This document shows, one piece after another, positions 1-8,555 of a stretch of 64,000 bases of DNA (position 1 is the stretch's first letter; each line of letters opens with the position of its first letter). Below the pieces are notes generated by a model. It made no database searches, was not told where the DNA came from, and worked only from the letters and a program-made list of their open reading frames with translations. The translations under genes and the position numbers were made by a program. The stretch lies in NCBI GenBank assembly GCA_963784675.1, contig CAWASE010000013.1, positions 248,001-312,000 on the forward strand. Direction: 5' to 3'. The DNA is from SCTD01 sp963784675. GTDB taxonomy: Bacteria; Actinomycetota; Actinomycetes; Mycobacteriales; SCTD01.

Positions 1-330
1 CCGAACTCGGCCCGGTCGATGGCCTGGGGCATCAAGCGTTTCGGCAACGACGAGCTGCGCCAGCGCTTCGTCGACGCGACGGTGCCGCAGGCCCAGCACC
101 TGGGTCTGCGGGTCCCGGACGACGACCTCAGGTTCGACGACGCCACGGGCCACTGGATCTCCGGCGAGATCGACTGGAGCGAGTTCGCGCGCGTCATGCG
201 CGGCGACGGACCGTGCAACCGCGAGCGGATGGCGTTCCGCGTGCAGGCTCACGAGGACGGCGCCTGGGTGCGCGAGGCGGCGGCGGCCTACGCCGTGAAG
301 CAGGCCGCTCGCGCCCAGACCGCGGCGTGA
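1..330 (+). CDS. paaA: PaaA C-terminal part: phenylacetyl-CoA epoxidase catalytic subunit
   Basis: The open frame enters from the left edge, so only the last 109 residues are seen. PaaA is the di-iron catalytic subunit of the PaaABCE monooxygenase that converts phenylacetyl-CoA to its ring-1,2-epoxide, the first committed step of aerobic phenylacetate degradation. The visible part has the typical C-terminal region with 'WGIKRFGNDELRQRF' and 'VPDDDLRFDD', and ends near 'AAYAVKQAA'. The iron ligands lie upstream of the window. The call rests on this tail plus the perfectly ordered paaBCDE that follow. Its TGA overlaps the GTG of paaB (GTGA), suggesting translational coupling. Confidence 0.93.
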   Translation, partial: PNSARSMAWGIKRFGNDELRQRFVDATVPQAQHLGLRVPDDDLRFDDATGHWISGEIDWSEFARVMRGDGPCNRERMAFRVQAHEDGAWVREAAAAYAVKQAARAQTAA

Positions 331-656
331 CGACCCCCCCGCTGTCACCTTCGAGCGGCCCGCCGCTGTCCTCTCTGAGCGGCCCGCCGCTGTGGGAAGT
401 CTTCGTGCGGAGCGCCCGCGGCCTCTCGCACACGCACGTCGGCAGCCTGCACGCCGCCGACGCGCACCTCGCCCTGCGCAACGCCCGCGACGTGTACACG
501 CGCCGGCAGGAGGGCGTCTCGATCTGGGTCGTCCCCGCCGCGGAGGTGGTGGCCAGCAGCCCGGACGAGAAGGATGCCTTCTTCGAACCGGCCGGTGACA
601 AGGTCTACCGCCACCCGACCTTCTACGACGTCCCGGACGGGTTGACCCACCTGTGA
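327..656 (+). CDS. paaB: PaaB: phenylacetyl-CoA epoxidase subunit B
   Basis: A 109-residue protein read from GTG 327, which overlaps the paaA stop by 4 nt. PaaB is a small structural subunit that bridges PaaAC heterodimers in the epoxidase complex. The family core starts at 'LWEVFVRSARGLSHTHVGSLHAAD' in shortened form 'WEVFVRSARGLSHTHVGSLH', followed by 'DVYTRRQEGVSIWVVPA' and 'FYDVPDGL'. The first ~20 residues are a Pro/Ser-rich extension with two near-copies of 'LSGPPL', longer than usual. A later start is not obvious, because no ATG or GTG is placed between the overlap and the core. It is co-transcribed with paaA and paaC. Confidence 0.92.
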   Translation: MTTPPLSPSSGPPLSSLSGPPLWEVFVRSARGLSHTHVGSLHAADAHLALRNARDVYTRRQEGVSIWVVPAAEVVASSPDEKDAFFEPAGDKVYRHPTFYDVPDGLTHL

Positions 657-1435
657 CCGGTGCGGTGCGATCCCTGGAGGCCAGCGATCCGGACGTGGCG
701 GCCTACGCCCTACGGCTGGGCGACGACGCGCTCGTGCTTGCGCAGCAGCTCTGCGGCTGGGCCGCACGGGCACCCGAGATCGAACAGGACGTGGCCCTGC
801 TGAACCTCGCACTGGACCTGCTCGGCCAGGCCCGCTCGCTGCTGTCGCTTTCCGGGCGGCTGGACGGCACCGCCCGCGACGAGGACGCGCTGGCCTACCT
901 GCGGCACGAACGCGAGTTCACCTGCACCCAGCTCGTCGAGGTCGACAACGGTGACTTCGGTCAGACGATGGCCCGCCAGCTCGTCTTCACCGCGTACGCC
1001 CTGCCGCTGTGGCGCACGCTCTGCGGCTCGAGCGACCCGGACCTCGCGGCCATCGCGGGCAAGGCGGTCAAGGAGACCGCCTACCACCTGGACCACGCAC
1101 GTACCTGGGTCGTCCGGCTCGGTGACGGCACCCCCGAGAGCGCGCGCCGCATGCAGGCGGGGCTGGACGCCGTCTGGCCCTTCGCCGCCGACCTGTTCGC
1201 ACCTGACCCGCTGCTCGACCGGCTGGTCCGGGCCGGGGTCGCCGCCGACCCCGCCGCGCTGGAGCAGCAGTGGCGCGGCACGGTCGAGCAGGTGCTCGCC
1301 GAGGCGACGCTGACCGTGCCGGCGACCACCTGGCGACCGACAGGCGGCCGGACGGGCCAGCACCTGAGCAGCTTCGGGCTGCTGCTCGCCGAGCTGCAGA
1401 GCCTGCACCGTGCCCACCCGGGGGCCCGATGGTGA
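653..1435 (+). CDS. paaC: PaaC: phenylacetyl-CoA epoxidase structural subunit
   Basis: A 260-residue protein starting at GTG 653 in a GTGA overlap with paaB. PaaC has the ferritin-like fold of PaaA but no catalytic iron site. It forms the PaaAC heterodimers of the epoxidase. Family features are the N-terminal 'LRLGDDALVLAQQLCGW', the 'EIEQDVALLNLALDLLGQAR' helix, 'VETAYHL'-type 'KETAYHLDHARTWVVRLGDG' and the C-terminal 'GRTGQHLSSFGLLLAELQ'. The length matches the family (about 250). The stop overlaps the paaD start. Confidence 0.94.
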   Translation: MTGAVRSLEASDPDVAAYALRLGDDALVLAQQLCGWAARAPEIEQDVALLNLALDLLGQARSLLSLSGRLDGTARDEDALAYLRHEREFTCTQLVEVDNGDFGQTMARQLVFTAYALPLWRTLCGSSDPDLAAIAGKAVKETAYHLDHARTWVVRLGDGTPESARRMQAGLDAVWPFAADLFAPDPLLDRLVRAGVAADPAALEQQWRGTVEQVLAEATLTVPATTWRPTGGRTGQHLSSFGLLLAELQSLHRAHPGARW

Positions 1436-1923
1436 CCGCGGGCCTCGACGAGGCTGATGTGCGCCGACTGCTGGACGCCGTGCACGACCCGGAGATCCCG
1501 GTGCTCAGCCTCGCCGACCTCGGCGTCCTGCGCGGGGTCGAGATCGACGGCCGTTGCGTCACCGTCACCCTCACGCCGACCTACTCCGGGTGCCCGGCCC
1601 TGGAGGAGATGCGCGCTGACGTCGAGACCTGCTTGCGCGCAGCGGACCTGGAGCCGGTCGTGCGCATCGTGCTGGCCCCGGCGTGGACGACCTCCGAGAT
1701 CACGGCGGCCGGCCGCCAGGCGCTGCGCGACTACGGCATCGCCCCGCCCACGGTCGCCCCCGACCAGCCGGTGCCCCTGACCCTGGCGCGGCGCGTCCTG
1801 GACTGTCCGCAGTGCGGGTCGACCGACACCGAACAGCTGTCGCGCTTCGGGTCGACGGCGTGCCAGGAGATGTGGCGGTGCCGCTCCTGCCGGGAGCCGT
1901 TCGACCATCTGCGCGACCTGTGA
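1429..1923 (+). CDS. paaD: PaaD: Fe-S assembly factor for phenylacetate degradation
   Basis: A 164-residue protein from ATG 1429. GTG 1432 is equally possible and would give the same GTGA overlap as the two genes before it. PaaD is an MIP18/DUF59-family factor thought to help load the iron-sulfur cluster of the reductase PaaE. The DUF59 part is visible as 'LLDAVHDPEIPVLSLADLG' and 'VTLTPTYSGCPALEEM'. The C-terminal ~45 residues carry a zinc-ribbon-like CPQC ... CRSC pair. It is in the same operon as paaABC and paaE. Confidence 0.92.
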   Translation: MVTAGLDEADVRRLLDAVHDPEIPVLSLADLGVLRGVEIDGRCVTVTLTPTYSGCPALEEMRADVETCLRAADLEPVVRIVLAPAWTTSEITAAGRQALRDYGIAPPTVAPDQPVPLTLARRVLDCPQCGSTDTEQLSRFGSTACQEMWRCRSCREPFDHLRDL

Positions 1924-1933
1924 GCCGGCTCTC

Positions 1934-2992
1934 GTGAGCGGGGCCAGCGGCTTCCACCCGCTGCGGGTGGCGGCGGTCGACCGACTCACCGACGACGCGG
2001 TCGCCGTCACGTTCGAGGTGCCCGAGCGGCTCCGCGACGCCTTTGCGTTCCGCGCGGGGCAGCACGTCACGCTGCGCCGCGACGTCGGCGGTCAGGACGT
2101 ACGACGGACGTACTCGCTCTGCACCAGCGCGGTCGACGGACCGCTACGGGTCGCCATCAAGGCCCTGCCCGCAGGCGTGCTGTCCAGCTGGGCGTGCCAG
2201 GAGCTCAGGGCGGGCGACAGCGTCGAGGTCGGCCCGCCCTCCGGTGCTTTCGGGCCCGTCCTGCCGGGAACGTCCCGTCGCTACGGACTCGTCGGAGCCG
2301 GCAGCGGGATCACGCCGCTGCTCTCGATCGCGACGACCGTCCTGGCGGTCGAGCCCGACAGCGAGGTGGCGCTGATCCTGGGGAACCGGACCAGCCGCGA
2401 CGTGATGCTGCTGGACGACCTGGCCGACCTGAAGGACCGCCACCCGCAGCGGCTGCAGGTGCTGCACGTGCTGTCCCGCGAGGAGCAGGCCGCGCCGCTG
2501 CTGTCCGGACGGCTGGACGGCGACCGGCTCCGGCAGGTGCTCGACGCCCTGCTGCCGCCCGAGACCGTCGACGCCTGGTACCTCTGCGGACCGTTCGGCG
2601 TGGTGACCGGCGCACGCGACACCCTGCTCGCCCTGGGGGTGCCGGCCACGGACGTGCACGTCGAGCTGTTCCACGCCGACGCCCCGCCGCCTCGTCCGGC
2701 GGTGGAGCACCGTTCGACCGGGACCGCCGTCACCGCCACGCTGCACGGACGCACCAGCGAGCTCATCTGCCCTCCCGGCCAGGTGGTGCTCGACGCGGTG
2801 CTGGCCGTCCGGGCGGACGCGCCGTTCGCCTGCCGGGGCGGGGTGTGCGGCACGTGTCGTGCGCACGTGGATCACGGTGCGGTCCAGATGGACGTCAACT
2901 GGGCCCTGGAGCCCGACGAGCTCGCGGCCGGCGTCGTGCTCACCTGCCAGGCGCGACCGGTGACCGAGGCTCTCGGGCTGACCTTCCTCTGA
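1934..2992 (+). CDS. paaE: PaaE: phenylacetyl-CoA epoxidase reductase
   Basis: A 352-residue oxidoreductase from GTG 1934, 10 nt after paaD. PaaE passes electrons from NADPH through FAD and a 2Fe-2S cluster to the PaaA di-iron site. Domains in order are an FAD-binding barrel with 'RRTYSLC' (about residue 57), an NAD(P)-binding domain with 'GAGSGITPLLSIA' and 'YLCGPFGVV', and a plant-type ferredoxin domain with C-x4-C-x2-C ('CRGGVCGTC', near residues 300-308) plus a distal Cys near 338. All cluster ligands are present. It closes the paa operon here; no paaF-K genes follow. Confidence 0.95.
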   Translation: MSGASGFHPLRVAAVDRLTDDAVAVTFEVPERLRDAFAFRAGQHVTLRRDVGGQDVRRTYSLCTSAVDGPLRVAIKALPAGVLSSWACQELRAGDSVEVGPPSGAFGPVLPGTSRRYGLVGAGSGITPLLSIATTVLAVEPDSEVALILGNRTSRDVMLLDDLADLKDRHPQRLQVLHVLSREEQAAPLLSGRLDGDRLRQVLDALLPPETVDAWYLCGPFGVVTGARDTLLALGVPATDVHVELFHADAPPPRPAVEHRSTGTAVTATLHGRTSELICPPGQVVLDAVLAVRADAPFACRGGVCGTCRAHVDHGAVQMDVNWALEPDELAAGVVLTCQARPVTEALGLTFL

Positions 2993-3053
2993 GGTCGAGC
3001 GCTCGGCCGCGGATAGCCTGAGGGCTCCCGTCCCCGAGCCCGACGAGGTCACC

Positions 3054-3479
3054 GTGTCCGTGCCTGCTGCCCGCCTGCGGTCCGCGCTGGTGGCCGGTGG
3101 CCTCCTGCTGGTCGCGGCCTGCTCCTCGCAGACGACGGGGCAGCAGGCGGAGTCGAACCCGACGACCGCCGGCGCCGGCGCGGCGAGCGCTGAGCTGGTC
3201 TCGGTGCAGGCTGACGTCGGCCGGTTGGCGCCCGAGCTGGAGAGCTTCGTGCGTGGGGGTGCCTATCCGACCGACCTCGCCGGCGCTCTCGCAGCCCTGG
3301 CGAAGGCGGGGCTCGCGCCGTCGGCGGGCAACACCGTCGCCGGGTATGTCTACGACTTGCAGACGGTCGAGTTCACGCTGTGCGTCGAGAGTGCGTCCGG
3401 AGCCTTTGCCACCTACGACACCCGGCCGATGTCGTTGCGCCAGCAGGGCGAGAGCGGCGGCTGCGCGGCGGCGTCCTAG
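3054..3479 (+). CDS. Small lipoprotein with pilin-like C-terminal segment
   Basis: A 141-residue protein from GTG 3054 with a GAGG ribosome site 6 nt upstream. The first ~23 residues form a lipoprotein signal with lipobox 'LVAAC', so it should be lipid-anchored outside the membrane. A Thr/Ala/Gly-rich linker follows. The C-terminal ~90 residues ('VQADVGRLAPELESFVRGG', then 'AGNTVAGYVYD' and 'FTLCVES') resemble the head region of pseudopilin-like lipoproteins, including a late Cys pair. A -10-like TAGCCT lies about 35 nt upstream. I do not recognise a named family and infer no function. Confidence 0.75.
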   Translation: MSVPAARLRSALVAGGLLLVAACSSQTTGQQAESNPTTAGAGAASAELVSVQADVGRLAPELESFVRGGAYPTDLAGALAALAKAGLAPSAGNTVAGYVYDLQTVEFTLCVESASGAFATYDTRPMSLRQQGESGGCAAAS

Positions 3480-3586
3480 CTCGAAGGCCCCTGGGACGCC
3501 CCGGACGGGAGGTCGTGGCCGGCGGGAGACCGGCGGAGGACGGCGGACGGGGTGCCGCTGGAGGCCGACGCTCGTACCCTGGGAGC

Positions 3587-4927
3587 GTGGAGACGACCCC
3601 GATCATGCGCGTCCTCGACCTTCGTGGCACGGAGCTGGCTGCGGGGTCGCCGGTCGTGCTGCCGCGTGCCGCGCTCGATGTGGAGGCTGCGCTCGACACC
3701 GTGCGACCGATCGTCGCGCAGGTGCGCGACGGCGGGGTCCAGGCCCTGCTGGAGCTCGGCGAGCGGCTGGACGGCGTCCGGCCGCCGTCGCTGCGCGTGC
3801 CGGCCCAGGCGCTGGCCGACGCCCTCGCGGCGCTGGACCCCACGGTGCGGAGCGCCCTGGAGGAGGCCGTCCGACGGGCTCGACAGGTGCATGCCGACCA
3901 GCGACGCGAGGAGCACACGACCCGCCTGTCCGACGGCGGCAGCGTCACGGCACGGTGGATCCCGGTCGACCGCGTCGGGCTGTACGTGCCGGGTGGCCGC
4001 GCGGTCTATCCCAGCTCGGTGGTGATGAACGTGGTGCCGGCGCAGGAGGCGGGGGTGCCGTCGTTGGCCATCGCCTCGCCTCCTCAGCGAGAGCACGGCG
4101 GGCTGCCGCACCCGACCATCCTCGCGGCGGCGGCGCTGCTCGGCGTCGAGGAGGTGTATGCCGTCGGTGGCGCCCAGGCGGTGGCGATGTTCGCCTACGG
4201 GGCGAGCGACGCCGAGGGCGCGCTCGTCTGCCGCAAGGCTGACCTGGTCACCGGGCCCGGCAACATCTACGTCACGGCGGCCAAGCGTCTGCTCAAGGGC
4301 TTGATCGGCATCGACGCGGAGGCCGGACCGACCGAGATCGCGGTGCTCGCCGACGACACGGGCGACGCCGCCTTCATCGCCGCCGACCTCATCAGCCAGG
4401 CTGAGCACGACGTCGTCGCCGCGTCGGTCCTGGTCACCGACAGCGTGCCGCTGGCCGACGCGGTCCAGGCCGCGCTGCGCGAACAGGTTCCGGCCACCAA
4501 GCACGCCGAACGCATCCGCGAGGCGCTGGAGGGCCAGCAGTCGTCGATCGTGCTCGTCGACGATCTCGAGGCCGGCCTGGTGGTGGTGAACAGCTACGCG
4601 GCCGAGCACCTGGAGATCCACACCCGCGATGCCGCCGCGGTGGCCCGCCGCGTCCGCAACGCCGGTGCCGTCTTCGTCGGCCCCTATGCGCCGGTGTCGT
4701 TGGGGGACTACTGCGCGGGCTCCAACCACGTGCTGCCGACCGGGGGCTGCGCCTGCCACTCCAGCGGCCTGTCGGTGCAGACGTTCCTTCGTGGCGTGCA
4801 CCTGATCGAGTACGACCAGGGGGCGCTGCGCGAGGTCGGCGGGCACGTGCTCGCGCTGTCGCAGGCCGAGGACCTGCCGGCGCACGGCCAGGCGGTGTCG
4901 GTCCGCTTCCCCGGCGAGCAGCTCTAG
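3587..4927 (+). CDS. hisD: Histidinol dehydrogenase HisD
   Basis: HisD performs the last two steps of histidine synthesis, oxidising L-histidinol to L-histidine with NAD and zinc. The 446-residue frame from GTG 3587 covers the full family. Seen are 'VGLYVPGGRAVYPSSVVMN', 'YAVGGAQAVAMFAYG', 'GPGNIYVTAAKRLL', 'IDAEAGPTEIAVLAD', 'DLISQAEHD' and 'SNHVLPTGG', which hold the zinc and substrate residues. A -10 element TACCCT (3575-3580) sits 6 nt before the GTG, so the mRNA is probably leaderless from this codon; ATG 3605 is the alternative. No other his genes follow in the window. Its stop shares the CTAG palindrome with the convergent gene. Confidence 0.96.
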   Translation: METTPIMRVLDLRGTELAAGSPVVLPRAALDVEAALDTVRPIVAQVRDGGVQALLELGERLDGVRPPSLRVPAQALADALAALDPTVRSALEEAVRRARQVHADQRREEHTTRLSDGGSVTARWIPVDRVGLYVPGGRAVYPSSVVMNVVPAQEAGVPSLAIASPPQREHGGLPHPTILAAAALLGVEEVYAVGGAQAVAMFAYGASDAEGALVCRKADLVTGPGNIYVTAAKRLLKGLIGIDAEAGPTEIAVLADDTGDAAFIAADLISQAEHDVVAASVLVTDSVPLADAVQAALREQVPATKHAERIREALEGQQSSIVLVDDLEAGLVVVNSYAAEHLEIHTRDAAAVARRVRNAGAVFVGPYAPVSLGDYCAGSNHVLPTGGCACHSSGLSVQTFLRGVHLIEYDQGALREVGGHVLALSQAEDLPAHGQAVSVRFPGEQL

Positions 4928-6279
4928 CCGGCCAGACCGATCGCGTTGCCCCGTGCCACCGGACCGAACAGCAACGTCACCAGGTCAGGGACGTCGTCGG
5001 GTGCGACGCCGAGCACGGGACCGGCGACCACGCCCAGGGCCAGCTTCTCGCGTCGGGTCTGCGACAGCGCCCGGGCCGGGTCGCGCTGCGCGTCCGGACC
5101 TGCTGCCGGCGGGCCCTGGCTGCCCCGGCCCACGCACTCCCGCTGCACCCCCGGAGCGGCTTCCTGGTCGTCGCAGTATCCGTCGGTGTACTCGTCGGGC
5201 ACCGGGAACGGGACGACAGGAGCGTTCGGCGGCAGGCCGAGGCACGTCGGACCGTTGTCAGCGCCGTAGCGGGGCTCGTCACCGGGCTGATAGCCGCCCT
5301 GGTCCCGCACCGTCTCGACGGTGATGTGCAGACCCGGCTGCAGTCCGCCGAACGTCTTGTTGGCGAGGACAGCCTGCTTCTCGAGCCCCCGCGCCAGACA
5401 GGAGAACTCGGGGCTGTAGCGCTGGTAGACCTGCAGGCTGGGCAGGCTGTCTGCGGCGAGGCGGACCAGGCGCTGCTCGTTGTCGCCCAGCAAGGTCTGC
5501 AGCTCTTGGTCGAAGGTCGTCGTGGTGCGCAGAAAGGTGCTCAGCTGGCCGGAGGTGTCGACCAGGCTCCGGGAGAGGAAGGACAGGTTGTCCAGCACGG
5601 CGAGCAGGTCGGGGCGGGTCGCGTCGACGGTGTCCGCGAAGTCGGCCAGTCCACCGAAGTCCTGTCCGAGGGTCGTCAGGTCGGGATTGATCCCCCGCAC
5701 GTACTGCTCGGTGATCTCCAGGTTCTGACCGATCTGCTCACCGCGGCCCCGCAGCGCCGTGCTCACGGCGTTCAGGGTGGTGCTGACCTCGGCCGGCTTC
5801 AGGGCCTGGAGCAGCGGGAGCAGGTTGTCGAGCGCGCGGCTGGTCTCCCGGGCGGCGGCGGTGCGGTCCTGGCTGATGACGTCGCCCTCTCGCAACGACC
5901 GGGCGGTGCTGGTGCTGTCGACGACGATGTCGACGAACTTCTCCCCGAACAACGTCTTCGGCAGCAGCATCACCGAGGAGTCGGCGGGCAGCCGGCCGAT
6001 CTGCTGCGGCATGAGCTCCAGCGTGATCCGGGCGCCGTCGCCGGTGCTGTCGACCTCGGTGATGCGACCGACCAGGACGCCCCGGGCCTTGACGTCACCA
6101 CCCTTGGTGAGCTGGCTGCCCACGCGGTCGGCATCGACGTAGACGGTGACCGAGGGGGTGAACGACTGCCGGTAGAGGGCGACGGTGACGCCCACCAGGC
6201 CGGCGATGACCCCGAGGAACAACAGGCCCACCAGCTGCTGGCGCAGCCGGCGGCGACCTGTCAGCAGAGGGGCGGACAT
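4924..6279 (-). CDS. Orphan MCE-family (MlaD-domain) protein
   Basis: A 451-residue protein from ATG 6279 with a GGGAGAG ribosome site. It has a short basic N-terminus, one membrane segment (about residues 17-37) and an MCE/MlaD domain (about 42-120, with 'VYVDADRVGSQLTKGGDVKA' and 'LPKTLFGEKFVDI'). A long helical region and a Pro-rich tail follow. MCE proteins build hydrophobic tunnels that carry lipids or sterols across the envelope. Actinobacterial copies normally come as six genes next to yrbE permeases. Here there is one gene and no yrbE, so it must use partners elsewhere or act alone. The start overlaps the TetR stop by one base (TGATG). Confidence 0.9.
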   Translation of the reverse strand: MSAPLLTGRRRLRQQLVGLLFLGVIAGLVGVTVALYRQSFTPSVTVYVDADRVGSQLTKGGDVKARGVLVGRITEVDSTGDGARITLELMPQQIGRLPADSSVMLLPKTLFGEKFVDIVVDSTSTARSLREGDVISQDRTAAARETSRALDNLLPLLQALKPAEVSTTLNAVSTALRGRGEQIGQNLEITEQYVRGINPDLTTLGQDFGGLADFADTVDATRPDLLAVLDNLSFLSRSLVDTSGQLSTFLRTTTTFDQELQTLLGDNEQRLVRLAADSLPSLQVYQRYSPEFSCLARGLEKQAVLANKTFGGLQPGLHITVETVRDQGGYQPGDEPRYGADNGPTCLGLPPNAPVVPFPVPDEYTDGYCDDQEAAPGVQRECVGRGSQGPPAAGPDAQRDPARALSQTRREKLALGVVAGPVLGVAPDDVPDLVTLLFGPVARGNAIGLAG

Positions 6280-6953
6280 CAGCTCTCCCTGGGACTGTTC
6301 GGGGTGACCGGACTCACAGTAGGGCCAGTCATCGCTTTCAGTGCAGACCGGGCGAAGTCGGTGAACTCCTGCACACAGCGCTGGTCCGGCTGCTCCAGCA
6401 GCATCCGGGCGCTGCCCTCGGCCAGGGTGAACACGGCGCGCGCGAACAGGTCTCGGTCCAGCGTCGGACCGCCGCGGCGCGGCAGTCCCCACTCCAGCAG
6501 GTCGCGCAGCGTGGAGAACATGACCCGGCGCTGGGACTGCACCCGGGCGGCCACCTCGGTCGGCGCACCCTCCGGCGGCAGCAGCACGACCCGCCAGGTC
6601 CTCGGGTCGCTGCAGACCGACCGAAGATAGGCGTCCAGCCCGTCGACGAGCAGGGCGTCGGGGTCGATGTCGTCGTCGGGCTCGGGCAGGGCCGGGAAGA
6701 CCTGGGCCAGCTGCGCCAGGACCCGTCGCTCCGAGCGCTCGAACAGCCCGGTGAGCAGCGCGTCGCGGTCGGCGAACAACCCGTAGACGACCGGTCGCGT
6801 CACCCGGCACGCGCGTGCGACGCCGTCGACGGTGACGGCGTGGAAGCCCCGCTCGAGGGCGATGTCCAGCACGGCGTCCAGCAGCTGCTCACGACGCTGC
6901 TCGGGGGGCAGCCGCGGGGCGTACGCGCGCTTGGCCGTAGTTGCGGAGGGCAC
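6279..6953 (-). CDS. TetR-family transcriptional regulator
   Basis: A 224-residue regulator from GTG 6953. The N-terminal helix-turn-helix (about residues 20-65) reads 'LERGFHAVTVDGVARACRVT' and continues into 'VVYGLFADRDALL', typical of TetR. The C-terminal ligand domain is divergent. A -10 element TAGCAT (6965-6960) lies 6 nt from the start, which suggests a leaderless mRNA. This -10 lies inside a repeat-rich AT-richer site (6959-6984), consistent with autorepression and joint control of the divergent monooxygenase operon. It is coupled to the MCE gene, so it probably responds to a lipid or steroid-like ligand (inference). Confidence 0.92.
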   Translation of the reverse strand: MPSATTAKRAYAPRLPPEQRREQLLDAVLDIALERGFHAVTVDGVARACRVTRPVVYGLFADRDALLTGLFERSERRVLAQLAQVFPALPEPDDDIDPDALLVDGLDAYLRSVCSDPRTWRVVLLPPEGAPTEVAARVQSQRRVMFSTLRDLLEWGLPRRGGPTLDRDLFARAVFTLAEGSARMLLEQPDQRCVQEFTDFARSALKAMTGPTVSPVTPNSPRES

Positions 6954-6958
6954 CGGAC

Positions 6959-6984
6959 AATGCTACATCTATGTTGCTACATCA
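6959..6984. promoter_or_regulatory. Probable TetR operator between divergent promoters
   Basis: The 54-nt gap between tetR and the monooxygenase is AT-richer than its surroundings. It holds two copies of TGCTACATC (6961-6969 and 6975-6983), and between them an ATGTTG, so that ACAT-CT-ATGT forms an imperfect palindrome centred near 6968. The tetR -10 element (TAGCAT) is inside the site. This layout is expected for a TetR operator; the exact protected bases are inferred. Confidence 0.65.
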
Positions 6985-7007
6985 GTGAAGGATTATGAGG
7001 AGCGTCC

Positions 7008-8555
7008 ATGAGCACGGGCATCGCCCCCAACCTCGCGAGCACCCGTCCGCAGGTGCCGCTGCCGGCCCGCGTCCGGACGGTCGTCGTCGGGACCGGTTTC
7101 GCGGGGCTCGGGACGGCCGCGCGGCTGCGGCAGCGCGGCGACCGCGACTTCGTCGTGCTGGAACGGGCCGACGACGTCGGTGGTACCTGGCGTGACAACA
7201 GCTATCCGGGCTGCGCGTGCGACGTGCCCAGCCACCTGTACTCGCTCTCCTTCGCCCCGAATCCTGCCTGGACCAGGGCGTTCTCGCCGCAGCCGGAGAT
7301 CCAGGCCTATCTGCAGCAGGTCGCGGCCGACTCCGGGGTGCTGCCGCACGTGCACTTCCGCACCGAGGTGCAGCAGGCCCGCTGGGACGAGGCGGCCTCG
7401 ACGTGGGAGGTCCGCACGGACCGGGGCACGGTGGTGGCGGACGTCCTCGTGCTCGGCACCGGCGGACTCTCGGACCCGAGCGTGCCGGACCTGCCCGGGC
7501 TGGATCGCTTCACCGGTACGACGTTCCATTCCGCGACGTGGAAGCATGACCACGACCTCACTGGTCGCCGCGTCGCTGTCGTCGGGACCGGCGCCTCGGC
7601 CATCCAGTTCGTCCCCCACGTGCAGCAGGCGGCGGCCCACCTGACGCTCTTCCAGCGCACGCCGCCGTGGGTGCTGCCACGACGGGACCGGGCGATCACC
7701 GCCCTGGAGCGGCGGCTGCACGCGCGGCTGCCGGCGACGCGGCTGCTCCGACGTGCCGGTCTGTACGTCGCCCGCGAGAGCTGGTTGGTCGCCTTCACGG
7801 TGCAGCCCGCGATCATGAAGCTGGCGGAGCGGGTGGCTCGTGCACTGCTGGCCCGCCAGGTGCCGGACCCGGTCCTGCGGGCCAAGCTCACCCCGCGCTA
7901 CCGGCTCGGCTGCAAGCGCGTGCTGCTCAGCAACGCCTACTACCCGGCGCTCGCGCAGGACGACGTCGACGTCGTGACCGACCCGATCGTCGGGGTCACC
8001 GAGGATGCCGTGCTCACCCGCACCGCGGACGGCGGGACCACGCAGCACCCGGTGGACACCATCATCTTCGGCACCGGCTTTCGCATCACGAACCCGCCGA
8101 TCGCGGAGCGGGTCGTCGGACGAGGCGGACGCACGCTGCGCGAGGCGTGGGACGACGACGGCATGACCGCCTTCCACGGCACCACCGTGGCCGGCTTCCC
8201 GAACCTGTTCTTCCTCGTCGGCCCGAACACGGGCCTGGGGCACACCTCGATCGTGTACATGATCGAGTCCCAGATCGCCTATCTAATGGGTGCTCTGGAC
8301 GTGCTTCGCGACCAGGGACTGGCCGCCTTCGAGCCGTTGCCCGAGCGGCAGCAGCAGTGGAACGACCGGCTGCAGGACGACCTCGCGGACACCGTCTGGA
8401 ACGCCGGCGGCTGCTCGTCGTGGTACCTGGACGCGTCCGGGCGCAACACGACCCTGTGGCCGACCTTCACCCTGCCCTACCGCCGGGCGCTCGCGCGCTT
8501 CGACGTGGCCGACTACCGGACCACCCGCCGCAACGACCAGGAGGACGCCGCATGA
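7008..8555 (+). CDS. Flavin monooxygenase, Baeyer-Villiger type
   Basis: A 515-residue FAD- and NADPH-dependent monooxygenase from ATG 7008 with a GAGGAG ribosome site. It has an N-terminal FAD Rossmann motif ('VVVGTGFAGLGTA'), the 'GGTWRDNSYPGCACDVPSHL' block, the Baeyer-Villiger fingerprint F-x-G-x3-H-x3-W as 'FTGTTFHSATW' (near residue 168-178), and a second Rossmann motif ('VAVVGTGASAIQ'). Such enzymes insert oxygen into ketones, steroid and terpenoid ones included. The fingerprint lacks the usual Pro after Trp. The stop overlaps the next start (ATGA). The substrate is unknown. Confidence 0.93.
   Translation: MSTGIAPNLASTRPQVPLPARVRTVVVGTGFAGLGTAARLRQRGDRDFVVLERADDVGGTWRDNSYPGCACDVPSHLYSLSFAPNPAWTRAFSPQPEIQAYLQQVAADSGVLPHVHFRTEVQQARWDEAASTWEVRTDRGTVVADVLVLGTGGLSDPSVPDLPGLDRFTGTTFHSATWKHDHDLTGRRVAVVGTGASAIQFVPHVQQAAAHLTLFQRTPPWVLPRRDRAITALERRLHARLPATRLLRRAGLYVARESWLVAFTVQPAIMKLAERVARALLARQVPDPVLRAKLTPRYRLGCKRVLLSNAYYPALAQDDVDVVTDPIVGVTEDAVLTRTADGGTTQHPVDTIIFGTGFRITNPPIAERVVGRGGRTLREAWDDDGMTAFHGTTVAGFPNLFFLVGPNTGLGHTSIVYMIESQIAYLMGALDVLRDQGLAAFEPLPERQQQWNDRLQDDLADTVWNAGGCSSWYLDASGRNTTLWPTFTLPYRRALARFDVADYRTTRRNDQEDAA

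Noticed and set aside
5326..6630. A 434-codon plus-strand open frame
   Set aside because: Antisense to the MCE and TetR genes; Gln/Gly/Val-rich shadow without motifs.
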